Source: an uncultured Gammaproteobacteria bacterium (GTDB taxonomy: Bacteria; Pseudomonadota; Gammaproteobacteria; Steroidobacterales; GCA-2729495). From it: a stretch of DNA of 17,968 bases. Positions within the stretch are counted from its first letter, which is position 1. The number at the start of each line of letters is the position of its first letter. This document shows positions 7,707 through 14,687 of this stretch, piece by piece. The notes under the pieces were generated by a model. That model did no database searches, was not told where the DNA came from, and saw only the letters and a list, made by a program, of their open reading frames with translations. The position numbers and the translations under genes are program-made. The stretch covers positions 1 to 17,968 of the forward strand of contig CALGMY010000159.1 of the NCBI GenBank assembly GCA_937958785.1, in the 5' to 3' direction.

Positions 7707-8639
7707 ATGCGCACCCGGACGCCGGCCCCCCTCGGAATCCTGGCGGTCGCCCTGCTGGTCCTCGCCGCCGGGCGGAGCGGCGCCACGCCGGCCCCGCGCG
7801 GAACGCCGGACTACGACCCCGCCCGGGTGGGCTGGTCCGAGGTCCGGCTCGGGGGCAGCAAGCTGTTCATCAGCGCCGACGCCACCCTGAGCCTGCGTCC
7901 GGTGGCAGGACCTCACGTGGTCCCGGACCTGCTGGTGGTACCGTCCGCCGACTTCACGCCGCTCCCGCCCGCCGCCGACCTGGTCGAACTGGTCTACCAG
8001 GCCCGGGGCGCGGGCCGGGCCTCCCGCCTGACCCTGCTCATGGACCCGCGTACCGGCGCCGCCCTCCAGCGCGTCCAGCACGACCAGCAGGGCAAGCTGC
8101 GCCTGCGCACCTACCGCTTCGGCCGGGAAGGCGCCTGGCAGCGGACGCTCCGGCCGGCGACCGGCGCCGAGAAGTCCCTGCCCCCGGCCCGCTGGACGGA
8201 TGTCGACCAGGGGCTCCGCGCCTATCCCGTCGCCCCGGGGGACGTACCGGTGGTCGAGTCCACCGGACTCCTCTACCTGCTGGCCGCCGCCAGCCTGGAC
8301 GAACCGGGAGACGCCATCGAGGTGCTGGTCTTCCGGCGTCGCGACACCCAGGTCGTCCGCGCCGAGGTCCTGGCGCCCCGGGAGATCAGCGTCCGCTACG
8401 ACGAACTCTGGCCCCGGGGCGCGGTGGAGCGGCGCGGCAGGGTCCGGCCGCTGCGCCTGGGACTGACCGCCCTGCCCGTGCCGGGCAGCGACCCGGAAGA
8501 CACCGTGGAGATCCTCGGCCTCCGGGGCCGGCTGGAGCTGTATCTGGACCCCGTCACCCGCGCCCCCCTGCAGCTGTCGGGCTCGGTGAAGCTGCTGGGC
8601 AACGTGACGCTGCGCGCGCAGGCCGTGCGGCCGCGCTGA
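7707..8639 (+). CDS. Exported protein, DUF3108-like
   Basis: 310 residues. Positions 1-26 form a Sec signal peptide (MRTRTPAPLG, a Leu/Ala/Val core, cleavage near SGA-TP), so the product is probably periplasmic. The body is beta-rich. It has a first half around LVYQARGAGRASRLTLLMDP and a closing segment RLELYLDPVTRAPLQLSGSV that resembles the end of DUF3108 domains, where an acidic residue and DP..R.P.. precede the last strands. The match is weak, so the family call is tentative and the molecular function unknown. There is no Shine-Dalgarno sequence before ATG 7707; a TATTAT hexamer sits 6 bases upstream, which suggests a leaderless mRNA. It is divergent from tamA and 78 bases upstream of a DUF4136 lipoprotein, so it sits in an envelope-themed neighbourhood. 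Codon use matches the neighbours. Confidence 0.8.
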   Translation: MRTRTPAPLGILAVALLVLAAGRSGATPAPRGTPDYDPARVGWSEVRLGGSKLFISADATLSLRPVAGPHVVPDLLVVPSADFTPLPPAADLVELVYQARGAGRASRLTLLMDPRTGAALQRVQHDQQGKLRLRTYRFGREGAWQRTLRPATGAEKSLPPARWTDVDQGLRAYPVAPGDVPVVESTGLLYLLAAASLDEPGDAIEVLVFRRRDTQVVRAEVLAPREISVRYDELWPRGAVERRGRVRPLRLGLTALPVPGSDPEDTVEILGLRGRLELYLDPVTRAPLQLSGSVKLLGNVTLRAQAVRPR

Positions 8640-8643
8640 CAGA

Positions 8644-8672
8644 GTGACAGGCAGCGGCGGCCCACTTAATCT
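8644..8672 (+). promoter_or_regulatory. Candidate sigma-70-type promoter for the DUF4136 lipoprotein
   Basis: GTGACA (8644-8649; 5 of 6 to TTGACA) is followed after exactly 17 bases by TAATCT (8667-8672), which keeps the important T1, A2 and T6 of the -10 box but matches only 3 of 6 overall. The predicted start near 8679 leaves a leader of about 40 bases with GGGAG before the GTG start. Eye inspection only. Confidence 0.35.
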
Positions 8673-8717
8673 AGGCGCCTGTCCTTCAGCGGCCCGCACG
8701 GGGCCGGGAGACCCAGC

Positions 8718-9296
8718 GTGAATCCTGCATTCCTTCGGCGGCCCGGCGTGGCGATCCTGCTGGCCGTGCTGGCCCTGGCCGGCTGCACATCCGGTCCGTC
8801 CATCTACGTCAACACCGATCCGTCCGCGAGCTTCTCCACCTACCGGACCTACAACTTCATGGAGCCGCTCGGCACCGACCGGCCCGGCTACTCGTCCGTG
8901 CTCAGCGAATTCCTGCGCATCGCCGCCGCGCGGGAGCTCGAGGCCCGGGGCTACCGGAAGAGCGACAACCCCGACCTCCTGATCAACTTCAACCTGCAAA
9001 CCCAGGAAAAGGTCCAGAGCAGCACGACGCCCACGGGCCCGGCCTACGGCGGGTACTACGGCTATCGCCGCGGGTACTACGGTGTCTGGGGCGGGTACGA
9101 GACCACGGTGACCCAGTACACCGAGGGCACACTCACGGTCGACGTGGTCGATGCGGCCCGCAAGCAGCTGGCCTGGGATGGCACCGCCGTCGGCCGGGTG
9201 CGTGAAGCCGACCGGCAGAACCTGCAGCCGGCGGTGGACGCCGTGGTGGCCCAGATCTTCACGAAGTTCCCGTACCAGGCACCGGCCGCACCCTGA
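8718..9296 (+). CDS. DUF4136-family lipoprotein
   Basis: 192 residues starting at GTG 8718, with GGGAG at 8706-8710 spaced 7 bases. A lipoprotein signal peptide ends in the lipobox LAGC with lipidated Cys23; the next residues are TS, not Asp, consistent with outer-membrane sorting. The mature part matches DUF4136: an early FSTYRTYNF segment (39-47), ARELEARGYRKSDNPDLLINF (71-91), and the conserved GTLTVDVVDAARKQLAWDGTA (137-157) followed by a C-terminal helix ending IFTKFP. In between, 110-127 is Tyr/Gly-rich (GGYYGYRRGYYGVWGGY), typical of these proteins. The family's role is unknown; it is an abundant envelope lipoprotein type in proteobacteria. It has its own candidate promoter, though co-transcription with the DUF3108-like gene 78 bases upstream is possible. 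Confidence 0.92.
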   Translation: MNPAFLRRPGVAILLAVLALAGCTSGPSIYVNTDPSASFSTYRTYNFMEPLGTDRPGYSSVLSEFLRIAAARELEARGYRKSDNPDLLINFNLQTQEKVQSSTTPTGPAYGGYYGYRRGYYGVWGGYETTVTQYTEGTLTVDVVDAARKQLAWDGTAVGRVREADRQNLQPAVDAVVAQIFTKFPYQAPAAP

Positions 9297-9313
9297 AGCG
9301 TTGGCAGCAATCT

Positions 9314-9327
9314 GTGACCTGGATCAT
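9314..9327 (+). promoter_or_regulatory. Candidate FNR/Anr/Dnr (CRP-superfamily) binding site
   Basis: GTGACCTGGATCAT differs from the Anr/Dnr-type palindrome TTGAC-N4-GTCAA/ATCAA only at its two outer positions, so both half-site cores (TGAC and ATCA) are kept with 4-base spacing. Shifted by one base it also reads as a degraded CRP site (TGTGA-N6-TCATC). It lies 65-78 bases before the response-regulator ATG, in the only free space available. The assignment rests on sequence likeness alone. Confidence 0.35.
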
Positions 9328-9363
9328 CAAGGAGATCCGCCCGCAGGCCGATAAGGAGGCGTA

Positions 9364-9380
9364 GGCCGGCGGCGCCGGCC
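9364..9380 (+). promoter_or_regulatory. GC hairpin directly before the response-regulator SD
   Basis: GGCCGGC (9364-9370) and GCCGGCC (9374-9380) form a perfect 7-bp stem with a 3-base loop. The SD GGAGG (9381-9385) begins on the very next base, 6 bases before ATG 9392. No T run follows, so it is not an intrinsic terminator; it could restrict ribosome access or slow transcription. A second SD-like AAGGAGG at 9353-9359 has no start codon at a useful distance. Confidence 0.35.
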
Positions 9381-9391
9381 GGAGGCGGCCG

Positions 9392-10528
9392 ATGCGGGTC
9401 CTGTTCGTAGACGACGAGCCCAACGTGCTGGCGAGCATCCGGCGCCAGCTGCGCAAGACCATCGAGGTCCATACCGCCGAGAGCGGCGACGAGGCGCTGC
9501 GCCTCCTGCGGGAACTCGGGCCGGTCCCCCTGGTCGTGTCCGATATGCGGATGCCCGGGATGTCCGGCGCTGAACTGCTGACCCGGGTGCGGGAGCTCTA
9601 CCCGGACACTGTCCGCATGATCCTGTCGGGACAGGCCGACCTGGAATCCACCATCGCCGCCGTCAACGACGGGCACATCTTCCGGTTCCTGACCAAGCCG
9701 TGCAGCGAGGACGCCCTGCGCACGGCCGTGGGCGCGGGGATCGCCCAGTACGAGCTCGTGACCACCCGGAACGAGCTCGTGGAGAAGACCCTGCAGGGCC
9801 TCGTGGAGACCCTCAACGACATCCTCGGGCTGACGAACCCCATGGCGCGCCGCCGGACCTCCCGTGTCCGCCAGTACGCGGCCGCGATCGCCGGCGCGCT
9901 GCAGTTCCCGATGCCCTGGGACCTGCGGCTCGCCACCCTCCTGTCCCAGCTCGGCTGCATCACGCTGCCCGAGGCGATCCTTGAGAAGCTCTACGCCGGC
10001 GATGCGCTTTCCGCCGACGAGCAGGCCATGTATGCGCGCCATCCCCAGGTTGCCGCGGGGCTCATCGGCCGCATCCCCCAGCTGGGTCCGGTGGCCGAGA
10101 TGATCGGCAGGCAGCAGTCCATCGACTTCGCCAGCCTGCCCGCCGACGTGGGCGCCTGGGACGCGCAGACGACGGCGGGCGTGATCCTGGCCGTGGCCAC
10201 GACCCTCGATGAACTGCTGGCGACCGGCGACCAGCCGGCCACGGCCCTGCAGCGGCTGGAGCAGCTGCTGCCCGGCATCCCCAAGCCGGTTATGGCCGCG
10301 GTCCGGTCGGTGCACCTGCACAGCGCCTACATGGACGTGCGCTTCGTGGGCTTCCACGAGCTGGCGCCGGGCATGGTGCTGGATGAGGACGTCGTCACCG
10401 ACCGGGGTGACACGCTGATGTTCCGGGGCGAGGAGATCACCCGGACCCTGCTCGAGGAAATCCGCCCCGCCGATCCGGCGGCCGATACCGTGATCAGCCA
10501 GAAGCTGCGCGTGCTGATTCCAGCCTGA
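9392..10528 (+). CDS. Response regulator with degenerate HD-GYP-like output domain
   Basis: 378 residues with SD GGAGG 6 bases before ATG. Residues 1-120 are a complete receiver domain: acidic pair D7/D8, phospho-acceptor D51 (VVSDMRMPG), switch S79 (ILSGQAD) and K102 (FLTKP). Residues ~130-315 follow the HD-GYP phosphohydrolase layout (RRTSRVRQYAAAIAGAL, then LLSQLGCITLPEAILEK, then LSADEQAMYARHPQVAAGLI). The metal-binding His-Asp of the usual LLHDIGKI..P is replaced by S185-Q186, and no GYP triplet is seen; H217 remains. It is therefore probably inactive as a cyclic-di-GMP phosphodiesterase and may act by binding a ligand or a protein. A C-terminal module (~320-358; ELAPGMVLDEDVVTDRGD) resembles the PGM.L..DV...G segment often found with HD-GYP/HDOD proteins. 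Its 3' end overlaps the convergent histidine kinase, its likely partner. Confidence 0.9.
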   Translation: MRVLFVDDEPNVLASIRRQLRKTIEVHTAESGDEALRLLRELGPVPLVVSDMRMPGMSGAELLTRVRELYPDTVRMILSGQADLESTIAAVNDGHIFRFLTKPCSEDALRTAVGAGIAQYELVTTRNELVEKTLQGLVETLNDILGLTNPMARRRTSRVRQYAAAIAGALQFPMPWDLRLATLLSQLGCITLPEAILEKLYAGDALSADEQAMYARHPQVAAGLIGRIPQLGPVAEMIGRQQSIDFASLPADVGAWDAQTTAGVILAVATTLDELLATGDQPATALQRLEQLLPGIPKPVMAAVRSVHLHSAYMDVRFVGFHELAPGMVLDEDVVTDRGDTLMFRGEEITRTLLEEIRPADPAADTVISQKLRVLIPA

Positions 10529-13163
10529 CCTCCTGCCGGAGGGGCAGGCGGATGGTGAAGCAGCTGCCGCGGCCGGGCTCGCTCTCCACCGTGATCGTGC
10601 CGCCGTGCTTCTGCACGACGCTGTGGGCGATGGCGAGACCCTGGCCGGTGCCCTGCCCCACTTCCTTGGTGGTGAAGAAAGGATCGAAGACCCGGGCCCG
10701 GACCTCGTCCGGCATCCCCGCGCCATTGTCCGTGACGCGGATCTCCACCTCGTCCCCGGCGAGCCGGGTGGCGACGACGATCAGCCCCGGCTGGCGGGGC
10801 ACCCGGGTCTCGACGGCATGGGCGGCGTTGACGAGCACGTTGACCAGCACCTGGTTGATCCCGCCGGCCTGGCAGGGTACGGGCGGCAGTGCCGCATCGA
10901 GCTCGGTGCGGATGTCCGTGATGCCCTGCCACTCGCTGGTCGCCATCCGGACCGCGCTCTCCACCACCCGGTTGAGGTCGGTGGGCGAGAATTCCCGGGC
11001 GGGGTGCGTGAGTTCACGCATCGAGCGCACGATCTCCCCCACCCGCTCCACGCCCTCGAGCGACTGGCGAATGGCAACCGGCACCTCCGCCTGCAGGTAG
11101 TCCGCCTCGGCCCGTTCCAGCAGTCTGGCGAGGTCTGCGGCGGGCACCGGCCGGTCGCCAGCCCGGCCCACCAGCAGCGCGAGGTCACGGAGAAGGGCCG
11201 TGAGGCTCGCGAAGGCCTCCCGGAGGAAGCGGATGTTCCCGCCCACGTACTGGGTCGGCGTGTTGATCTCGTGGGCGACGCCCGCCGCCAGGCGGCCGAC
11301 GGCCTCGAGGCGCTGTGCCTGGCCGAGCTGCTCCTCGAGCCGGATGCGGTCGGTGACGTCGTGGAGGATGATCACGTAGCTGCTCGGCGTGTCGCCCTCG
11401 GTCATCACGGGCGAGACCACCGCGTCTTCCGTGATCACCCGGCCACCGGCGACCTCGGTGGTGACCCGGCCGTGCCAGGTGCGACCGGCCACGACGGTGC
11501 GCCACATCGACTGGTAGAGCCCGGGGTCATCCCGGCCGCGGATCACCTCGCCCGGCGGGCGGCCGGTCAGGTCGGCGGCACGGATGCCGCGGCTGCGCTC
11601 GTAGGCCGGGTTGACGTAGCGGATCAGCCCGTTCGCGTCGAGGACGGCAATGCACTCGGCGGTGCTCTCGACCACGGCCGAGAGGTTGCGCAACTCGGCC
11701 TCGGTGGCCCGCCGGGCCGTGATGTCGCGCATCACGGCGATGAAACTGGTCACGCGTCCCGCGTCGTCCCGGATGGGGGCCACGGTCACGTCCTCCACGC
11801 GCGGGTCGCCGGACTTGGTGGCAGTGTGGAGCATCCCGGACCAGGCGCGGCCCTCGTTCACCGTCTGCCAGAGCGCCTGGTAGGTCCCCGCCGGGCTGTG
11901 ACCCCGGGTCGGGGCGCGCCCGACGACTTCATCGCGGCTGAAACCCGTCTGGCTCTCGTAGCGCGGATTGACGTAGTTGATGCGGCCGTCCGCGTCGAGG
12001 ATGGCGATGGCATCGCCGGCGTGCTCCACGGCGGCCGCCAGGATCTCCAGCCGCTCCTGGGCCCGCCGCCGGGCCGCCACCAGCCCGTCGAACCCCCGGG
12101 CGAGGGTGCCGATCTCGTCGTTGCGGTCCACGCCGGGCGTTGCGCCCAGCACCCCGCCTTCCCGCAGTGCCAGCATGTGCCGGGTCAGCCGGCGCAGGGG
12201 CACGGAGACCATCGCGCGCACGAGCACCACCAGCAGCAGCAGCGACACGCCGGCCGTCACCAGGACGGCGGTCATCAGCGCCGCGGCCGTCTCGCGGCCG
12301 GTGGAGACGATGGTCCGCGGCATGCGGGTCTCGAGCATGAAGGCGGGCTTCCCGGCGAGGTCGGGGAAGATCTTGAAGTCCGACATCTCGTCGGTACCGG
12401 TCACCAGGCGCGAGCCGGCGGGAGAGCCCGCGAGATCCCGGGCGAGGTCATGCATGGCGGGCGACATCCGGTCCGGCCCGCTCCCGTGGGGAATCACGGT
12501 CGAGGGCAGCACGCTCACCTCGGAGAAGAGCTCGCTGGCATGGAGGTAACGCCCCATGACCAGCGTACCGGCGGGGTCGCCGCTGCCGTCGGTGCGGGAC
12601 ACCGCCCGCAGCGACAGGACCATGGGTCCCCGCGGCGTGTCCATGAGGCCGGCTATGGTCGTGCGGCTGCCCGGCTCGGGCAGCAGCGTGGCACGGGCCG
12701 GGTGGCTGATGGTGCCCGGCGCCGAGGTTCCGGTGAGGAGCGTGACGAGGCCGGTCGCCTCGTCCGGCACGCCCGCGAGGGGCACGCCTGCAGCCCGGAC
12801 GTCGCCGTAACGCAGGCTGCCGTCGGTCGCCACCAGCAGGATCGCGTCCAGCTCCAGGCGGTCCAGCACCACGTTGCCGAGTTCGGAAGCCTCGAAATCC
12901 GGATTGCGGCCCAGCACGTACTCGTAGAGGTCGTCCCACTGGCCCCAGTCGGTCGCGATGGCGCTGAGGTGCTCGACCTCCGTGCCGATGACCCGGTCCA
13001 GGATGGCCCGGTTCTGCCGCACGAGGCCAAGCTCGGTCTCGGTGAACCTGTCGAGCACGACCTGGCGCCCGACCCAGCCCAGTGTCCCGGCGGCCACGGC
13101 AAACACGGCCAGGAGAACCAGCGTGATGCGCGCAGCCAGGGGTATCTGCCGTAGGGGCTTCAT
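10494..13163 (-). CDS. CHASE4-HAMP-PAS-PAS sensor histidine kinase
   Basis: 889 residues from ATG 13163 (MKPLRQIP). Membrane span 1 (~11-32) and span 2 (~293-318) flank a periplasmic CHASE4-type sensor (~35-285), whose early part carries the typical ATDWGQWDDLYEYV. A HAMP linker (~318-370) follows, then PAS domains at ~372-485 and ~494-607, each with YVNP..E...G. The HisKA H-box is VAHEINTPTQYVGGN, with phospho-acceptor H631. The ATPase domain has an N-box (QVLVNVLVNAAHA, N779), DNGAGMP (812-818), DPFFTTK (827-833) and a G2 box GQGTGQGLAI (837-846). All catalytic motifs are intact. GTG 13211 and ATG 13181 are in-frame alternatives, but the extra residues look like noise; none of the starts has a good SD. 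It faces the response regulator with a 35-bp 3' overlap; the pairing is inferred. Confidence 0.93.
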   Translation of the reverse strand: MKPLRQIPLAARITLVLLAVFAVAAGTLGWVGRQVVLDRFTETELGLVRQNRAILDRVIGTEVEHLSAIATDWGQWDDLYEYVLGRNPDFEASELGNVVLDRLELDAILLVATDGSLRYGDVRAAGVPLAGVPDEATGLVTLLTGTSAPGTISHPARATLLPEPGSRTTIAGLMDTPRGPMVLSLRAVSRTDGSGDPAGTLVMGRYLHASELFSEVSVLPSTVIPHGSGPDRMSPAMHDLARDLAGSPAGSRLVTGTDEMSDFKIFPDLAGKPAFMLETRMPRTIVSTGRETAAALMTAVLVTAGVSLLLLVVLVRAMVSVPLRRLTRHMLALREGGVLGATPGVDRNDEIGTLARGFDGLVAARRRAQERLEILAAAVEHAGDAIAILDADGRINYVNPRYESQTGFSRDEVVGRAPTRGHSPAGTYQALWQTVNEGRAWSGMLHTATKSGDPRVEDVTVAPIRDDAGRVTSFIAVMRDITARRATEAELRNLSAVVESTAECIAVLDANGLIRYVNPAYERSRGIRAADLTGRPPGEVIRGRDDPGLYQSMWRTVVAGRTWHGRVTTEVAGGRVITEDAVVSPVMTEGDTPSSYVIILHDVTDRIRLEEQLGQAQRLEAVGRLAAGVAHEINTPTQYVGGNIRFLREAFASLTALLRDLALLVGRAGDRPVPAADLARLLERAEADYLQAEVPVAIRQSLEGVERVGEIVRSMRELTHPAREFSPTDLNRVVESAVRMATSEWQGITDIRTELDAALPPVPCQAGGINQVLVNVLVNAAHAVETRVPRQPGLIVVATRLAGDEVEIRVTDNGAGMPDEVRARVFDPFFTTKEVGQGTGQGLAIAHSVVQKHGGTITVESEPGRGSCFTIRLPLRQEVRLESARAASG

Positions 13164-13213
13164 CGGGACTAGATACCCCATCGAGGCCCGGGCAACCGGT
13201 GCCCCCGTCACAC

Positions 13214-13227
13214 ATGGATTAGGTCAA
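13214..13227 (-). promoter_or_regulatory. Half-match to an FNR/Dnr-type box in the kinase/pdxH divergent gap
   Basis: Read on minus, this is TTGACCTAATCCAT. The left half TTGAC is perfect; the right half keeps only the central CA of ATCAA. It lies 51-64 bases upstream of the kinase ATG (13163) and 63-76 upstream of the pdxH ATG (13290), so it could serve either gene. It shares the core TGACCT with the better box before the response regulator. Weak alone. Confidence 0.22.
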
Positions 13228-13255
13228 GCTGGCGAACTGCGACGGTGAGACCGGG

Positions 13256-13283
13256 GTCACAGCGCCGCGCCGTCCCGTAGAAT
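13256..13283 (+). promoter_or_regulatory. Candidate pdxH promoter giving a leaderless mRNA
   Basis: TAGAAT (13278-13283; 5 of 6 to TATAAT) ends 6 bases before ATG 13290. GTCACA (13256-13261; 4 of 6 to TTGACA) lies 16 bases upstream. A standard start 6-7 bases after the hexamer would fall on or next to the A of the ATG. No purine-rich SD is present before the start. Confidence 0.45.
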
Positions 13284-13289
13284 GCCGCC

Positions 13290-13937
13290 ATGACCCTGCC
13301 CGTGGATCTCGCCGGCCTGCGACGCGACTACCGGACCCGGCCGCTGGAGCGCGCCGACCTCGCGGCCGACCCGGTGACCCAGTTCCAGCAGTGGTTCGCC
13401 GAGGCGCTCGAGGCCGACGTCCTGGATCCCAACGCGATGGCCGTGGCCACGGTCGGGCCCGACGGCCAGCCGTCCCAGCGCATGGTGCTGCTAAAGCACT
13501 TCGATGCCGCGGGCTTCGTCTTCTACACCAACCACGACAGCCGCAAGGCCCGGGAAATCGCCGGCAACGACCGGGTCGCCCTGCTCATCTACTGGGCCGA
13601 GCTCAGCCGCCAGGTGCGCGTCACCGGCCGGGCGGCCCGTGTGACGGCGGCGGAGAGCCTGCGCTACTTCCTGTCCCGGCCCCGGGACAGCCAGATCGGC
13701 GCGTGGGTCTCCGACCAGAGTCGCGTCATCGAGGGCCGGCAGTTCCTCGAGGGCAAATTCGCCGAGATGAAGGCCCGGTTTTCCGCCGGCGAGGTGCCCC
13801 TGCCGTCGTTCTGGGGCGGCTACCGCGTGGCCGTGGACCAGATGGAATTCTGGCAGGCCCGGGAGAACCGGCTGCACGACCGCTTCCTCTACAGCCGCGA
13901 CGGGTCCGGCTGGAACATCGAAAGGCTGGCTCCCTGA
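13290..13937 (+). CDS. pdxH: Pyridoxamine/pyridoxine 5'-phosphate oxidase
   Basis: 215 residues (E. coli PdxH has 218). This FMN enzyme oxidises pyridoxamine or pyridoxine 5'-phosphate to pyridoxal 5'-phosphate in the cytoplasm, the last step of vitamin B6 cofactor synthesis. The whole family pattern is present: RRDYRTRPL near the N-terminus, FMN-contacting RMVLLKHFD (64-72), VFYTNHDSRKAREI (77-90), YWAELSRQVRV (101-111), SRPRDSQIGAWVSDQS (129-144), PLPSFWGGYRV (170-180), EFWQARENRLHDR (186-198) with the substrate-binding R and H (R194, H196), and the ending WNIERLAP. Nothing is missing. ATG 13290 is preceded by a -10-like TAGAAT rather than an SD. It leads a four-gene plus-strand cluster; the next gene's ATG overlaps its stop by one base (TGATG). 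Confidence 0.97.
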   Translation: MTLPVDLAGLRRDYRTRPLERADLAADPVTQFQQWFAEALEADVLDPNAMAVATVGPDGQPSQRMVLLKHFDAAGFVFYTNHDSRKAREIAGNDRVALLIYWAELSRQVRVTGRAARVTAAESLRYFLSRPRDSQIGAWVSDQSRVIEGRQFLEGKFAEMKARFSAGEVPLPSFWGGYRVAVDQMEFWQARENRLHDRFLYSRDGSGWNIERLAP

Positions 13938-14683
13938 TGGCTCCCATCCGCGCTGCGACCATCACCGTCCTTGCCGTCACCGGCGCGATCGCCGCGGGCT
14001 GCGCCGCCCGACCCGCCCCGATCGCCGGGCCACCCCTCGCGGAGTTCTGCCTGGAGGCCCAGCGGGTGATCGTCCGGACCGACGTGCGACCGGCGCTGGT
14101 TCTGCACAAGGACTTCGACGCCTTCGTGAAATCCAAGGCCGGGATCGAGCCACTCACCATCCAGCAGTACATCTGGTACGAGGACGACGACCCCGCGCGG
14201 CCGGTGATGGTTTCCTGCAAGCTGAAGAGCGCCGATCACCTGAACGACGCCCTGGGCGCGGGCACCTCGGGCGGCGATGGCCGCTGCCAGGACATGAACC
14301 GGCTCACCTACGACCGGGTCCGGGCCGCGCTCGGGGCGGAGAACGTCGCGACCGTCGCGTTCGATCCCGCCGAGGAGGTGCGCAACGAGGCCAATCCCGG
14401 CATGACCGGCCCGGACTGGCTGCGGCCCTACCAGATCACCACGCGCAACGCGTCCGGTACCCTGGAACTGCACAGCAAGGGCTTCCGGGTGGACTGGCTG
14501 GACCCGCGGTTTGCGGCGATGCCCGCGCGCTTCCGCGGCGTGCAGTACTGCCACCTGGTGGCGCCGGAATACCTGGCCCGGCTGGTCACCGGCAAGGCCC
14601 GGCCCGGGCTCGTCGTGGGCCGGGACGTGGTGGCAGCGGCACCTCCGGACGCGCCGGTGAGTCCGCCCCACGGGGGAAACTGA
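13937..14683 (+). CDS. Putative lipoprotein or exported protein of unknown function
   Basis: 248 residues whose ATG shares one base with the pdxH stop (TGATG), so translation is probably coupled. The N-terminus is a signal peptide ending in AAGC (lipobox-like, Cys22; the -3 residue is Ala rather than the preferred Leu), suggesting a lipoprotein. The mature part has four Cys (C38, C94, C117, C205), an even number that could make two disulfides in the periplasm. Visible segments include HKDFDAFVKSKAGIEPLTI, QYIWYEDDDPARPVMVSCKL and FRGVQYCHLVAPEYLARL; the last ~20 residues are Pro/Ala-rich. I do not recognise the family. Its position between pdxH and a flavin monooxygenase gives no clear functional clue. 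GC-rich third positions and coherent hydrophobicity support a real gene. Confidence 0.8.
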   Translation: MAPIRAATITVLAVTGAIAAGCAARPAPIAGPPLAEFCLEAQRVIVRTDVRPALVLHKDFDAFVKSKAGIEPLTIQQYIWYEDDDPARPVMVSCKLKSADHLNDALGAGTSGGDGRCQDMNRLTYDRVRAALGAENVATVAFDPAEEVRNEANPGMTGPDWLRPYQITTRNASGTLELHSKGFRVDWLDPRFAAMPARFRGVQYCHLVAPEYLARLVTGKARPGLVVGRDVVAAAPPDAPVSPPHGGN

Positions 14684-14687
14684 GACG

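Noticed and set aside
7677..8999. Upstream extension of the tamA frame to about 8999
   Set aside because: The extension reads as Gly/Gln/Arg-rich noise, lies antisense to a signal-peptide-bearing gene, and would bury the clear TamA signal peptide.
9313..9328. A CRP site (TGTGA-N6-TCATC)
   Set aside because: The right half matches only 3 of 5, while the FNR/Dnr reading of the same bases is more symmetrical; recorded under that reading instead.
9077..10726. A 549-codon minus-strand frame opposite the response regulator
   Set aside because: No recognisable motif; the plus strand carries a complete receiver domain with a good SD.
10605..13154. An 849-codon open frame on plus antisense to the histidine kinase
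   Set aside because: The composition is that of a shadow frame (His/Gly/Arg/Asp-rich, no motifs); the kinase on minus has every catalytic motif.
13164..13211. GTG 13211 or ATG 13181 as the kinase start
   Set aside because: The added residues are not conserved-looking, sit before a natural basic-hydrophobic membrane start at MKPLRQIP, and have no SD. Not fully excluded.
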